A stretch of DNA of 64,000 nucleotides from DASTFY01 sp963829955 (GTDB taxonomy: Bacteria; Actinomycetota; Acidimicrobiia; Acidimicrobiales; Ilumatobacteraceae). Location: the NCBI GenBank assembly GCA_963829955.1, contig CAWHKS010000005.1, positions 228,497-292,496 of the forward strand, in the 5' to 3' direction. A program made the position numbers and the translations under genes. Below are positions 35,594-43,941 of this stretch, piece after piece. How positions within the stretch are numbered: position 1 is the stretch's first letter; every line of letters begins with the position of its first letter. The notes below the pieces were generated by a model. The model did no database searches and was not told the DNA's origin. It saw nothing but the letters and a program-made list of their open reading frames with translations.

Positions 35594-36071
35594 CACGAGC
35601 GGACCAGCCCTCACCGTTCGAGCGCGCCGACAAGGTGACCAGCTGCTGGTCGGTGAGGGTGCGGTACCGGTCCGCCGTGACCTCGATGGGATCGCCGGCC
35701 GCGACGGGGCCGAGTCGCAAGAGGACGCCCTCCTTCACGGGTCGGCCGTCGACTGCGCTGTCGACGGCCTCGTCGTCGTCGTCGACGAAACGGACCGCAA
35801 CCTCGCCTGTCAGATCGTCGACCACAGCTGCTTGGACACTGAGGGGGATCGGCTTGGCATCCGGCCGCGGGGCGACGAACACCACTGGGAGCGGTTGATC
35901 GGCCGAGTGTCCCCCCGCAAACGCCAGGATCACCGCACCGTAGACGGCCGCCATTCGCTCCTCGTCGGGCCTACCAGCCTCTCCGCCTCCCTCGCATGCG
36001 GCAAGAGCTCCCAGTGCCAGCGCAGCTGATGCGAGTCCGCGTACGCTTCGCCGGACCCAGGCCAGGGTCAT
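35559..36071 (-). CDS. Lipoprotein of unknown function
   Basis: 170 residues. Signal peptide MTLAWVRRSVRGLASAALAL with lipobox ALAAC (Cys near residue 27), then a small soluble domain (AAVYGAVILAFAGGHSADQP LPVVFVAPRPDAKPIPLSVQ AAVVDDL, ... DRYRTLTDQQLVTLSARS, GWSARVIAEG). The pattern resembles proteins that share a repeated 'aVv..l....vrfvdd' exported domain in actinobacteria, but no name can be attached. Probably tethered to the outer face of the membrane. Confidence 0.75.
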   Translation of the reverse strand: MTLAWVRRSVRGLASAALALGALAACEGGGEAGRPDEERMAAVYGAVILAFAGGHSADQPLPVVFVAPRPDAKPIPLSVQAAVVDDLTGEVAVRFVDDDDEAVDSAVDGRPVKEGVLLRLGPVAAGDPIEVTADRYRTLTDQQLVTLSARSNGEGWSARVIAEGPLPPEV

Positions 36072-36244
36072 TGCGTGACCGTACCTTCGGCACCGGCCGG
36101 GGGTCGACCGTGAGCACGCACTCTCGCCGGCCAAACCCGTCCCCTGCTCCTCGAGAACGAGAGAGGGGCGGTGCACTTCGTGCTCGAGTGGGTCATCGAG
36201 CTGAGCCGGTCGAGGTCTGATCCGACCCGCGATCAAGGCGCCCA

Positions 36245-36631
36245 ATGTGGACTCCTGAACAGGTTGCCCAGCTCACGCGAGCGACCACCGACGGCTCGGT
36301 GCGTTGGCACCGGTCAGGCGAGGGCCGCCTCCGCGCTGATGACGGGCACCACACGCTGACCACCGTGCACAACGGCGAGCCAGGGGACACCGTCCTCGCC
36401 GAGTCAATGAATCCACCGCTCGACGCCGCGCTCACGGGGTTATGGGAAGCCGCGACGGCCTCGATCGCCAGTGTCGGGATCGGGCACGCCCGTCACGACA
36501 CTCCCTATGCGACCGCCTCCAAGCGCAGCATTACGGCTGATCGCCCGGTAGTGCCGAACGTCCCATCGCCGGTCGCGGCGGACGAGGCGTGGGACCTCGG
36601 CGCGAGCGGCGGGCCGGAACGAGCACCCTGA
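36245..36631 (+). CDS. Hypothetical protein, 128 residues
   Basis: The first 75 residues look genuine: MWTPEQVAQLTRATTDGSVR WHRSGEGRLRADDGHHTLTT, then NGEPGDTVLAESMNPPLDAA LTGLWEAA. The rest lies antisense to the diacylglycerol-kinase gene and may be artefactual, so the true end is uncertain. No family recognised. Confidence 0.4.
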   Translation: MWTPEQVAQLTRATTDGSVRWHRSGEGRLRADDGHHTLTTVHNGEPGDTVLAESMNPPLDAALTGLWEAATASIASVGIGHARHDTPYATASKRSITADRPVVPNVPSPVAADEAWDLGASGGPERAP

Positions 36632-37438
36632 GCGCCCGTGGATCCGACTCGAACACGAGCGGCGCCCGCATCGCCACGCTCTCACCGTCGATCCCGAGCG
36701 CGACGGCCGTCGCCGAGTCGACGCGAAACGTCGTCCCGATGGTCCACTCCGACAAGCGGCCTGGCGGCGGCCCCGTGACGGCGATGATCCCGAGCACACC
36801 TCCGTCGAGGTCCCCCCTCGTGCCGTGTTGCGGCCGCGGGTCGATCACATACCGGTTGTTGGCGACCAACACCAGCGCGGCGGTGTCGTGCACCCGGCCG
36901 TCCTGTCCGATGAAGCGGAGGTCGAACGGTTCGGCGGCCGGTCCGATTAGCTCCGGCATCATGTCGATCACCGTGCGCACCTTGTGTTCCCGGTATGCCG
37001 GCGACTGCACGACCGCGCCGTACACCCCCATGGCCACGTTGTTCACGAAGGCGCGGCCGTTGACGCGGCCGAGATCGATGCGCCGTTCATGCCCGTCGCT
37101 GAACGCGTCGAGCGCGCCGACGACGTCGTTGCGGTCGATGCCGAGGTCGATGGCGAAGTGGTTTCGGGTCCCGGCGGGAACACACACGTACGGGAGATCG
37201 TGCTCGGCGGCGATCGCGGCGACCGCGGCTTGCGACCCGTCACCGCCTGCCATGCCGAGGGCGTCGGCGCCGGCTCGCACCGCGGCCGTCGCCAGGGTCG
37301 TGAGATCGTCGCTAGGTTCGAAGAGGATCGGATCGATGCCTCGCGCCCGGCACTGCACGACCAGGTCGAAGCGAGCCGCTTTCCCCCGCCCGAACGCGGG
37401 TTGACGATGAGGACGGATTTGGCGGGGCGCGACGTCAT
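36531..37438 (-). pseudogene. Diacylglycerol kinase-family lipid kinase, one frameshift
   Basis: Begins MTSRPAKSVLIVNPRSGGGK, the nucleotide-binding loop of the DAGK catalytic family, then shifts frame near 37382 (one G missing after GGGAAAG). Continues ARFDLVVQCRARGIDPILFE, GADALGMAGGDGSQAAVAAI, VCVPAGTRNHFAIDLGID and NGRAFVNNVAMGVYGAVVQS to the beta-sandwich domain and stop. Intact, it would be about 300 residues and phosphorylate a lipid such as diacylglycerol. The frame directly joins the end of the upstream patatin gene, and corA is farther upstream, so all three form an operon. Confidence 0.82.
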
Positions 37439-38307
37439 CGGACTATGGGCGCGGGTCGGGTGATGCAGCAGGGTGCCCGCCCACGAACGGTACAACTCGG
37501 ACGCGTCGTAGAGCTGACGTAGCGGACGCTCGAGGATGGGACTGCCGGCGGCGGCGACTCGTGCGGCTATAGGTCACGGATGGAGGAACTCGGCGATGAG
37601 TGCGCCAGAGTGCGGGGGCGATCACGCGCAACCCCGTGCGCATGGCGACCAGTGCGGTGAAGAGCATGATCTCGGCGAAGGTCTCGCCGAGGATCGGTAG
37701 CTGGCTGGCGAGGCGCAGTCGAGGACCACGAGCGAGCTGGCCCCCATGTCGACGGCGATGCGCATGGGGACGTTGGCGACGATTCCGCCGTCGTAGAGGC
37801 GGCGCCCGCCGTGGTCGACCCGTGGATAGATGCCGGGGACGGCGGCGCTGGCCAGGGGGGCCGGCAGGAGCGGGCCGTGGCGGATCGGGTGGGCGCGTCC
37901 CGTGGCGACGTCCATGGCGACGGCGGTGAACGGCACGACCAGGTCGTCAAGAGTGCGATCCGGGCGCCGAGGAACTGCTCGATCACGGCGGCGAGGCCGG
38001 TGCTCGGGAACAGGTGAGCCTTGGTCTGCTGCAACGTCCGCGCTTGCGCGAGCAGCCCTCCGGGGAAAATCTGCGCAGTGGTCATTCGCGCCCACACGTG
38101 CGACAGCCGGTTGGCGCCCGACGTCGGGTCGCGGGCGAGGGCGGCGCCCTTGAGGGAGCCGACGGAGGTGCCAGCGACGAGGTCGGGCACGACGCCGTGC
38201 TCCGACAGCGCTTGGAGAACGCTGACCTGGATCGCGCCGAGGCTCGCGCCGCCGCCGAGCACGTAGCCGATCGGTCGGGGGAGTTCGGCGAGCCCGGTCA
38301 CATCCAA
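37439..38307 (-). pseudogene. Patatin-like phospholipase, frameshifted
   Basis: Starts MDVTGLAELPRPIGYVLGGG ASLGAIQVSVLQAL with the oxyanion glycine loop, then the nucleophile elbow in VAGTSVGSLKGAALA (GxSxG). After a frame change near 37950: PFTAVAMDVATGRAHPIRHG, AAVPGIYPRVDHGGRRLYDG GIVANVP with the catalytic DGG. A second change near 37710 leads to QLPILGETFAEIMLFTALVA MRTG, and the tail RPLRQLYDASELYRSWAGTL runs in frame into the kinase gene without a stop. The start overlaps the corA stop by 10 bases. The intact enzyme would hydrolyse acyl lipids. Confidence 0.82.
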
Positions 38308-39266
38308 CCCACGCGCTTGAAGTACCAGCGGAGCACGACGACGGTGAGGACCATTATCGCGATCGCCATTGGGTAGCCGAAGATCCAGTCGAGCTCGGGC
38401 ATGTGGCGGAAGTTCATGCCATAGATGCCGGTGATGATGGTGGCCACGGCGGCGATCGCGGCCCAGGCGGACACCTGCTGGATGATGACGTTCTGACGTA
38501 CGGTGACCCGCGCCAGGTTGGCGTTGAGCAATCCGTCGAGCGCTTCGCCGAGCATCGTGACCTCCTCGGACAGGCGGCGGGCGTGGTCACTGACGTCACC
38601 GAGGAGCGGCGACAGCCCCTGGGGAACCTCCTCGAGCTCGCCCCGCTCGAGTCTGTCGAGGATCGCGAGCATGGGATGCATGGCGCGAGCGAGCCGCGCC
38701 GCCTCGCGGAGCTGGAGGTAGATCGGCTCGCTCTGGTCCTGATCATCCTGGAACACAGCCACCTGGACTCTCTCGAGCTGATCGCCGAGCCCGTCGACGA
38801 CGCGTTCGCTGTCGTCGATCACCGCGTCGAGCACTGCCCATGCCGCCGCCATGGACCCGTGCGTGGCAACCTCCGGCCGTGTCCTGAGGCGCTCGCTTGC
38901 ACCTTCGAGAGCATCGGGACTCGACTGGCCAATGGCGATCGCGTAGCGCGCACCGACGAAGATGTCGACAACACCGATCTCGAGCTGCGTCCCGGCCTCG
39001 TCCTGGCGCACCGTCTTCACCGTCAGGACGGTGCTCTCGCCGTGATGCTCCAGCTTCGGACGCTGGTATCCCTCCGGCGTGTCCTGGACCGCGAGATGAC
39101 GCAGATCGAAGGCCGTGCTCAGCTCGTCCAGGTCGTCGGCAGCAGGGTCGCTCAGCGCTACCCACACGAACCCCGCTGCCTCACCGGCCCGCCTGCCCGC
39201 ATCGCGGAGGCTCATCGGCTCGACGTCTCGAACGCCAGCCGCGAAGTGAGCGCAATCGATGATCAT
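38298..39266 (-). CDS. corA: CorA-family magnesium/cobalt channel
   Basis: 322 residues. Large cytoplasmic N-terminal domain (FVWVALSDPAADDLDELSTA, VLTVKTVRQDE, VDIFVGARYAIAIGQSSPDA), a long helical region (DQDQSEPIYLQLREAARLAR), then the two C-terminal membrane helices around the pore signature GIYGMNF (AIAAVATIITGIYGMNFRHM PELDW) and a final basic tail. MIIDCAHFAAGVRD at ATG 39266 is taken as the start; an ATG 42 bases upstream adds unrelated residues. First gene of the corA-patatin-kinase operon. Confidence 0.93.
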   Translation of the reverse strand: MIIDCAHFAAGVRDVEPMSLRDAGRRAGEAAGFVWVALSDPAADDLDELSTAFDLRHLAVQDTPEGYQRPKLEHHGESTVLTVKTVRQDEAGTQLEIGVVDIFVGARYAIAIGQSSPDALEGASERLRTRPEVATHGSMAAAWAVLDAVIDDSERVVDGLGDQLERVQVAVFQDDQDQSEPIYLQLREAARLARAMHPMLAILDRLERGELEEVPQGLSPLLGDVSDHARRLSEEVTMLGEALDGLLNANLARVTVRQNVIIQQVSAWAAIAAVATIITGIYGMNFRHMPELDWIFGYPMAIAIMVLTVVVLRWYFKRVGWM

Positions 39267-39384
39267 GACGAAACGATGCTGCCAGTTCGAGCAACCCCTG
39301 ATCTCCACGGGCCCTGCGATGCCTTCGCCCGCCGAGCGTCCCTCGCTGTCGTGAGCTCGGCAACCTGAAGTTCGGGGCTCAACG

Positions 39385-39942
39385 ATGCTTCTGCTCGGGT
39401 GGGTCGTCGCGCTCGCCGTCGTGAGCTTCGCCGTCTACTTCGTGTCGGGCGCCAGCGACCCATCCACGAGCAGCGGTGCCGCCGACGCGATCTCCTGGGG
39501 CAAGGTCGTCCGCGGCGCCCTCCTCCCGGTTCTGGCCTTGCGCAGCTGGCGCAACCGGCCGGCGCCCGGCGAACAACCGGACATGCCGAAGTGGATGGAT
39601 GGCATCGACGGCCTCGCGCCCGGCAAAGCGCTCGTCCTGGGCGTGCTGCTGGCCGGCGTGAACCCGAAGAACCTGATTCTCACCATCGGCGCGGCGGCCA
39701 GCCTCGCCCAGCTCGGCTGGAAACCGACCACGCGGTGGTGTCGCTGATCGTCTTCGTCGTGGTCGGCAGTCTCAGCATCGCTGTCCCGGTCGTCTACTCC
39801 TGGTCGGGGGCGACCGTGCCCACGCCACGCTCGACAACCTGAAGGCGTGGCTGACGGTCCGCAACGACGTGTCATGTCCGTCCTGTTCCTCGTGTTTGGT
39901 GCCAACTTGATCGCCAAGGCCATCCCGCCGCTCACCGGCTGA
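39385..39942 (+). pseudogene. GAP-family (LysE-like) membrane protein, truncated and frameshifted
   Basis: Reads MLLLGWVVALAVVSFAVYFV SGASDPS, then LRSWRNRPAPGEQPDMPKWM DGIDGLAPGKALVLGVLLAG VNPKNLILTIGAAASLAQLG, characteristic of the GAP/sulfolipid-addressing protein family. The first roughly 45 residues (first helix) are missing. Near 39725 and again near 39805-39870 the frame changes (AVVSLIVFVVVGSLSIAVPV VYS; VLFLVFGANLIAKAIPPLTG). It is therefore non-functional as read. Confidence 0.75.
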
Positions 39943-40159
39943 GGCGGCCCATGACCGACGAGTGCGAGCGCCGATCAACTGAGCCCCCGACGGCGCCGGT
40001 GGGGGGATCCCGGTCTGCTTCGCCCACCCCAACGCCTGCAACCCGGCGCCGACCGCGAGAGCAACTGGCCCTCACCACAGCACTGGCCAACGCAGCGGCT
40101 CACTTGCGACTCCGCGAGTGGAGCGGCCAAACCAACCACCTGCGCTTCACGGAGCATCG

Positions 40160-40309
40160 ACCTTCGGGTTATGAGCATGCAGCGGAGCGAGGCGTCTCCC
40201 TGGTAGTAGGCCGTTTTCACCTGGCCAGGGCGCCCAGTCAAGTGCCCGTTGTTCCCTGCTGTTGCCCGCTGTTTTACCGATGGCTTGGTGCATCGTTTGT
40301 ACATCGGCG
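40160..40309. repeat. Diverged direct repeat, left copy (att-like)
   Basis: About 150 bases, colinear with 50416-50563. Both begin ACCTTCGGGTTATGAGCAT, part of a tRNA-Met(CAU) anticodon arm on the minus strand, and share GAGGCG, CTCCCTGGTAG, GTTTTCACC, CCCGTTGTTCCCTGCTGTT and TTTACCG. Similarity is high but with scattered substitutions and small gaps. On the left flank the tRNA does not continue. Confidence 0.65.
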
Positions 40310-40392
40310 GTCGCCGCCGGGCACGTCTCTTGCCTCCGGCGCGCCTCAAGGATTCGGTCAGCACCGGGCTGTCGGCTCCGAGAGGCGCGGAG

Positions 40393-41373
40393 TCACGTCA
40401 GCCGTTCGCCTCTGCCTGCGGGTGTGGGTCGCCGAAGGCCGTTGTCGCTCAGGACCGGTGTCTCGTGGCCAGTGTCGGCCTCGGCACGCTCGACTCGCCG
40501 TTCGTGGCGGTGGGCGATGACGATGACGGTGATCATGACGGCGGCGACGTCGAGGAAGCCGAGGATGGACGCCCACGGGAGATCGATGTCACCGGCGTTG
40601 ACCTGAGCGAAGAAGCTGCCCAGGGGTGTGAGCAGTGGCCACAGCACCAGCAGGTTGCTGGTGAGCTGGTAGGCGATGGCATACACGACGCCGAGGCCGA
40701 GCAGGAAGGTCATCTCGTCGAGGCCCATGCCGTAGCCGACGTGGTATAGCCCGTACAGCCCGGCGGCGGCGGCGATGCCGACACCGGGGCCGAACATTGC
40801 GACGAGCCGTCCTTGCAGGAAGCCGCGGAAGAAGATCGACTCGAAGATCCCCACGACGAGGGCCATGACGAGCAGCGGCACCCAGTCCTCACCCGAGGCC
40901 GGCAGGTCGTAGCCCCACAGGGTGAGGGCGAACTGGATGCCGGCGAACAACAATCCGAGCGCGATGGTCAGCGGGAGGTCGTGCAAGCCGAGGCCGAGCG
41001 ATGTGAGCGGTCGGTGTCGCCGCCAGACCGTGTACACCACCGGCACGGAGACGCCGGCCACGAGCCCGGCGGCGAAGCACAGGAACAACCCGAGCACGCT
41101 GTCGGTGCCGAACAGTCGGAACACGGCGAAGAACAGCGCGACGACGGCCAGGTAGGTGGCACCGATCACCTGCACGTCACGCCGGTCGATCGGGGGTCGC
41201 GTACCTGGTGTGGCTCGGCGGCCGATGGCCAGGTAGAGGGCGACGGCCGCTACAGGGACGACGATGCCGTACACGGTCAGGTCGAGGAATTCGAGAGCTA
41301 TGAGCGCGCCCGCGACGAAGGCGGCCCACGGCAGGAGGCCGGGCGGGCGGGCCATGTACTCAGGTGCGTCCAT
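40393..41373 (-). CDS. CPBP-family intramembrane metalloprotease (CAAX protease-like)
   Basis: 326 residues with about eight membrane segments. The family motifs are motif 1 as ESIFFRGFLQGRLV (usually EExxxRG; here the second glutamate is Ser), motif 2 as LYGLYHVGYG with the metal-binding histidine, and motif 3 SNLLVLWPLLTPLGSFF. Bacterial members cleave or bind membrane peptides and are linked to bacteriocin self-immunity and regulated proteolysis. The altered second glutamate may reduce or abolish catalysis. Start MDAPEYMARPPG at ATG 41373. The tail after residue 290 is charged and probably cytoplasmic. Confidence 0.85.
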   Translation of the reverse strand: MDAPEYMARPPGLLPWAAFVAGALIALEFLDLTVYGIVVPVAAVALYLAIGRRATPGTRPPIDRRDVQVIGATYLAVVALFFAVFRLFGTDSVLGLFLCFAAGLVAGVSVPVVYTVWRRHRPLTSLGLGLHDLPLTIALGLLFAGIQFALTLWGYDLPASGEDWVPLLVMALVVGIFESIFFRGFLQGRLVAMFGPGVGIAAAAGLYGLYHVGYGMGLDEMTFLLGLGVVYAIAYQLTSNLLVLWPLLTPLGSFFAQVNAGDIDLPWASILGFLDVAAVMITVIVIAHRHERRVERAEADTGHETPVLSDNGLRRPTPAGRGERLT

Positions 41374-41522
41374 GACGACCACCTCTCCACCATCGGCGCG
41401 CCCCGAGGCGCAGGCCAGGGCCAAACGTCCCGGTTCGGGACCGCTCCAGGCGGGGGTGTCGAGCCCAAGAGCGCAGCTGACGTGCCCCCCCACTGCGCGA
41501 CTACCAGAATCTCCACGTACAT

Positions 41523-41544
41523 TATCTGCGTGGATGCGCAGATA
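41523..41544. promoter_or_regulatory. Palindromic operator at the arsR-type gene start
   Basis: Perfect 8-bp inverted repeat TATCTGCG-TGGATG-CGCAGATA. The GTG start codon of the ArsR-family gene lies inside it. ArsR/SmtB repressors bind such AT-capped 12-2-12-like palindromes, so this is a likely autoregulatory site for the metal-efflux operon. Confidence 0.65.
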
Positions 41545-41889
41545 GTTGAGGAACCGACCGGCGGGCAGCTCGACGCGGCGACCACGACGCTAAAGCTCCT
41601 GGCCGACCGGACCCGGCTGCATCTCGTGTGGGCGTTGCTGCACGGAGAGCACTCGGTGAACGAGCTGGCTGCCCATGTCGGGGTGGCGGCGCCGGCGGTG
41701 TCGCAGCATCTGGCCAAGCTGCGGCTGGCGCAGCTCGTGTCGACCCGCCGCGAAGGAAACCGGATCTTCTACTCGGCGATGAACGGGCACGTGTTGCGGC
41801 TGGTGACCGAGGCGTTGTTCCACGCCGACCACGTCACCAGCGAGGGCCTGCCGGCCCATCACGGCGGGGCGGGAGAGCTGGCGTCATGA
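41530..41889 (+). CDS. ArsR/SmtB-family metal-responsive repressor
   Basis: 119 residues from a GTG within the palindrome. Winged-helix core: TTTLKLLADRTRLHLVWALL HGEHSVNELAAHVGVAAPAV SQHLAKLRLAQLVSTRREGN RIFYSAMNGHVLRLVTEALF HADH. The C-terminal helix has histidines (FHADHV, AHHGGAG) at positions used for zinc/cobalt sensing in alpha-5-type sensors; the alpha-3 CxC arsenic site is absent. It should repress the operon until zinc, cobalt or a similar metal binds. The stop overlaps the CDF start (ATGA). Confidence 0.92.
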   Translation: MDAQIVEEPTGGQLDAATTTLKLLADRTRLHLVWALLHGEHSVNELAAHVGVAAPAVSQHLAKLRLAQLVSTRREGNRIFYSAMNGHVLRLVTEALFHADHVTSEGLPAHHGGAGELAS

Positions 41890-42923
41890 GCCACGACCAC
41901 GGTCACCACCACGTCGATCATGGTGGCGACAGGCACGCCCACGGCTCGGGGTTGCGGGAGGCGATCTCGGAGGTCTTCCGGCCCCACAGCCATGACGCGG
42001 CCGACAATGTGGACTCGGCGTTGGAGGCGAGCGAGCGGGGGTTGCGGGCGGTGAAGATCTCGTTCGCGGCGTTGATGGTCACGGCTCTGTTGCAGGTGCT
42101 GGTGATCGCGGCGACGGGCTCGGTGGCGTTGTTGGCCGACACGATCCACAACTTCTCTGACGCGTTGACGGCGGTGCCGTTGTTCGTGGCGTTCCGGTTG
42201 AGCCGCCGGCCGCCGACCCGGCGGTACACGTACGGCTACCGACGGGCAGAGGACCTGGCCGGCGTGATCGTCATCGCCATGATCACCCTGTCGGCGGTGA
42301 TCGCCGCCTGGCAGGGGATCGATCGGCTGATCAACCCGCGCCCGATCACCAACATCGGGTGGCTGTTTCTGGCCGGGCTGATCGGCTTCGCCGGCAACGA
42401 GCTCGTCGCCCTGTATCGGATCGGGATCGGCCGCCGGATCGGATCAGCAGCCCTGGAGGCCGACGGCTACCACGCCCGCACCGATGGGTTCACCTCGCTG
42501 GCCGTGTCACTCGGCGCAGTCGGCGTGTGGCTCGGGTTCGAGTGGGCCGACCCGATCGTCGGGCTGGTCATCTCGATCGCCATCTTCGCCGTGCTGCTCA
42601 CCGCCGCCCGCCAGGTGTTCCACCGACTCATGGACGCCGTCGACCCGGCGATCGTCGCATCGATCGAGCACACTGCATCCAACGTTGATGGGGTGCAGCG
42701 GGTCGGTGCCGTGCAGGCCCGCTGGGTCGGGCACCGCCTGGCCGCCTCGATCGCCGTCGTGGTCGATGAAGACCTCACCGTGCGCCAGGGCCACGACGTG
42801 GCCGAGGCCGTGCGCCACGACCTGCTCCACGAGGTCCGCCATCTCGACGACGTCGACGTGCACGTCGACCCGTGCGGCCACCACGGCACCGACCCCCACG
42901 TTGCGGTCGACCATCACGGGTGA
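41886..42923 (+). CDS. Cation diffusion facilitator (Zn/Co efflux)
   Basis: 345 residues. A histidine-rich N-terminus (MSHDHGHHHVDHGGDRHAHG) is followed by six membrane helices. The transport site is formed by HNFSDALTAVPLF in helix 2 and DGYHARTDGFTS in helix 5 (two HxxxD motifs), which points to zinc-type specificity. The C-terminal cytoplasmic domain has VGAVQARWVGHRLAASIAVV VDE, ending in histidine-rich VHVDPCGHHGTDPHVAVDHH G. It exports divalent metal by proton antiport and is co-transcribed with the upstream repressor. Confidence 0.95.
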   Translation: MSHDHGHHHVDHGGDRHAHGSGLREAISEVFRPHSHDAADNVDSALEASERGLRAVKISFAALMVTALLQVLVIAATGSVALLADTIHNFSDALTAVPLFVAFRLSRRPPTRRYTYGYRRAEDLAGVIVIAMITLSAVIAAWQGIDRLINPRPITNIGWLFLAGLIGFAGNELVALYRIGIGRRIGSAALEADGYHARTDGFTSLAVSLGAVGVWLGFEWADPIVGLVISIAIFAVLLTAARQVFHRLMDAVDPAIVASIEHTASNVDGVQRVGAVQARWVGHRLAASIAVVVDEDLTVRQGHDVAEAVRHDLLHEVRHLDDVDVHVDPCGHHGTDPHVAVDHHG

Positions 42924-42929
42924 CCTCAC

Positions 42930-43299
42930 GGTGAGCGGGTGGGCTGCGGCCGGCCCGCGGTGCGGGTTGCTGGCAGTTGCGGGCGCCGCCGGCCCCGGGG
43001 ACGCCGTCGATTCCGATGGTGTCGACGTCGACCGAGTCGATGCGCCGGTCGAAGCCGACGGCCTTGTGGGCCAAGGACAGAGACAGGCCGACGGCGATGT
43101 CGGCACGGACGACGCCGAGCTTGCGGGCGGTGACGGCGATGCGGGTCCGGCAGCGGCGGTCGATGGAGTGGATCACGGCGGTCTTGGCTGCCGAGCCGGC
43201 GGAGATGCCGAGGTCGACGTCGCGCGGGTTGGAAGCGACGTCTGGGCGTGCTTCGCCGGGTGCTAGCGGGTTCACTGCTTCCGAAGCGTGATGCGCCAC
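42930..43299 (-). CDS. Unassigned open frame of uncertain reality
   Basis: The minus frame from 43299 has protein-like composition for about 100 residues: GEARPDVASNPRDVDLGISA GSAAKTAVIHSIDRRCRTRI AVTARKLGVVRADIAVGLSL SLAHKAVGFDRRIDSVDVDT IGID. It then becomes arginine/proline-rich and runs antisense into the CDF gene, so the real end is unknown. The opposite strand here is an acidic antisense-like frame. No family recognised; may be a gene fragment. Confidence 0.3.
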
Positions 43300-43931
43300 A
43301 GCTTGCGGGGCAGCTCGCCTTCTTCGAACTCGTGCAACTCGACGATCGCGAACCCTGCGGCGAGGCGTTCGACGAGTGACCGGTCGAAGAAGTGGACGAT
43401 GAAGCCGCCGTTCTCGAACATGCCGTCGCCGTGAGCGATCCCGGTACCGAAGTGCGCGTCACCGACGTGACGGACGGTGTAGACGTGCAGGCCGTTGGGG
43501 CGCAGGAGGCGGTGCACCTCAGCGGCGAGCGCTTCCAGCTGGCCGGTGCTCAAGGCCATGTTGAACAGCATGTGCGAGTAGACGGCATCAAACGTGGCGT
43601 CCGACCAGGGAAGTGGATCGCGAACGTCGTGGGCGACCACCCCGAGCCGATCCGTCATCCCCAGCTGTCGCGCCGTGTCCTCGAGCCGGCGTAGCGCATC
43701 GGTCTCGTAGTCCAGTGCGGTCACATCAAATCCCGCCGCGAGGAATGCGAGCGTGTCACGTCCCTGGCCGGCGCCGAGCTCGAGGATGTCATGACAGAGC
43801 TCGCGGCTGAACAGGTCGATCACATACCGACCTGGCTCGCTCGGCTGCGTGCCGTACATGTCGGGATGGTCGGCGAACGTGCGCCGCCAGTGCTGTCGCT
43901 GCTCGTCACCGGAGTTGCGATCGGGCATCAT
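43272..43931 (-). CDS. Class I SAM-dependent methyltransferase
   Basis: 219 residues. N-terminal HWRRTFADHPDMYGTQPSEP GRYVIDLFSR is typical of the TehB/thiopurine-type group. SAM motif I is ILELGAGQGRDTLAFLAAGF, motif II VTALDYETDALRRLEDTARQ, then DVRDPLPWSDATFDAVYSHM LFNMAL. The ending IVHFFDRSLVERLAAGFAIV ELHEFEEGELPRKLWRITLR K is a signature of a subgroup linked to metal or metalloid tolerance. The substrate is not known. It starts 10 bases after the stop of another methyltransferase gene. Confidence 0.88.
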   Translation of the reverse strand: MMPDRNSGDEQRQHWRRTFADHPDMYGTQPSEPGRYVIDLFSRELCHDILELGAGQGRDTLAFLAAGFDVTALDYETDALRRLEDTARQLGMTDRLGVVAHDVRDPLPWSDATFDAVYSHMLFNMALSTGQLEALAAEVHRLLRPNGLHVYTVRHVGDAHFGTGIAHGDGMFENGGFIVHFFDRSLVERLAAGFAIVELHEFEEGELPRKLWRITLRKQ

Positions 43932-43941
43932 CGCCTCGCCG

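Noticed and set aside
40813..41529. Plus-strand extension upstream of the ArsR-family gene
   Set aside because: Antisense to the CPBP protease gene; the repressor fold begins after the GTG at 41530.
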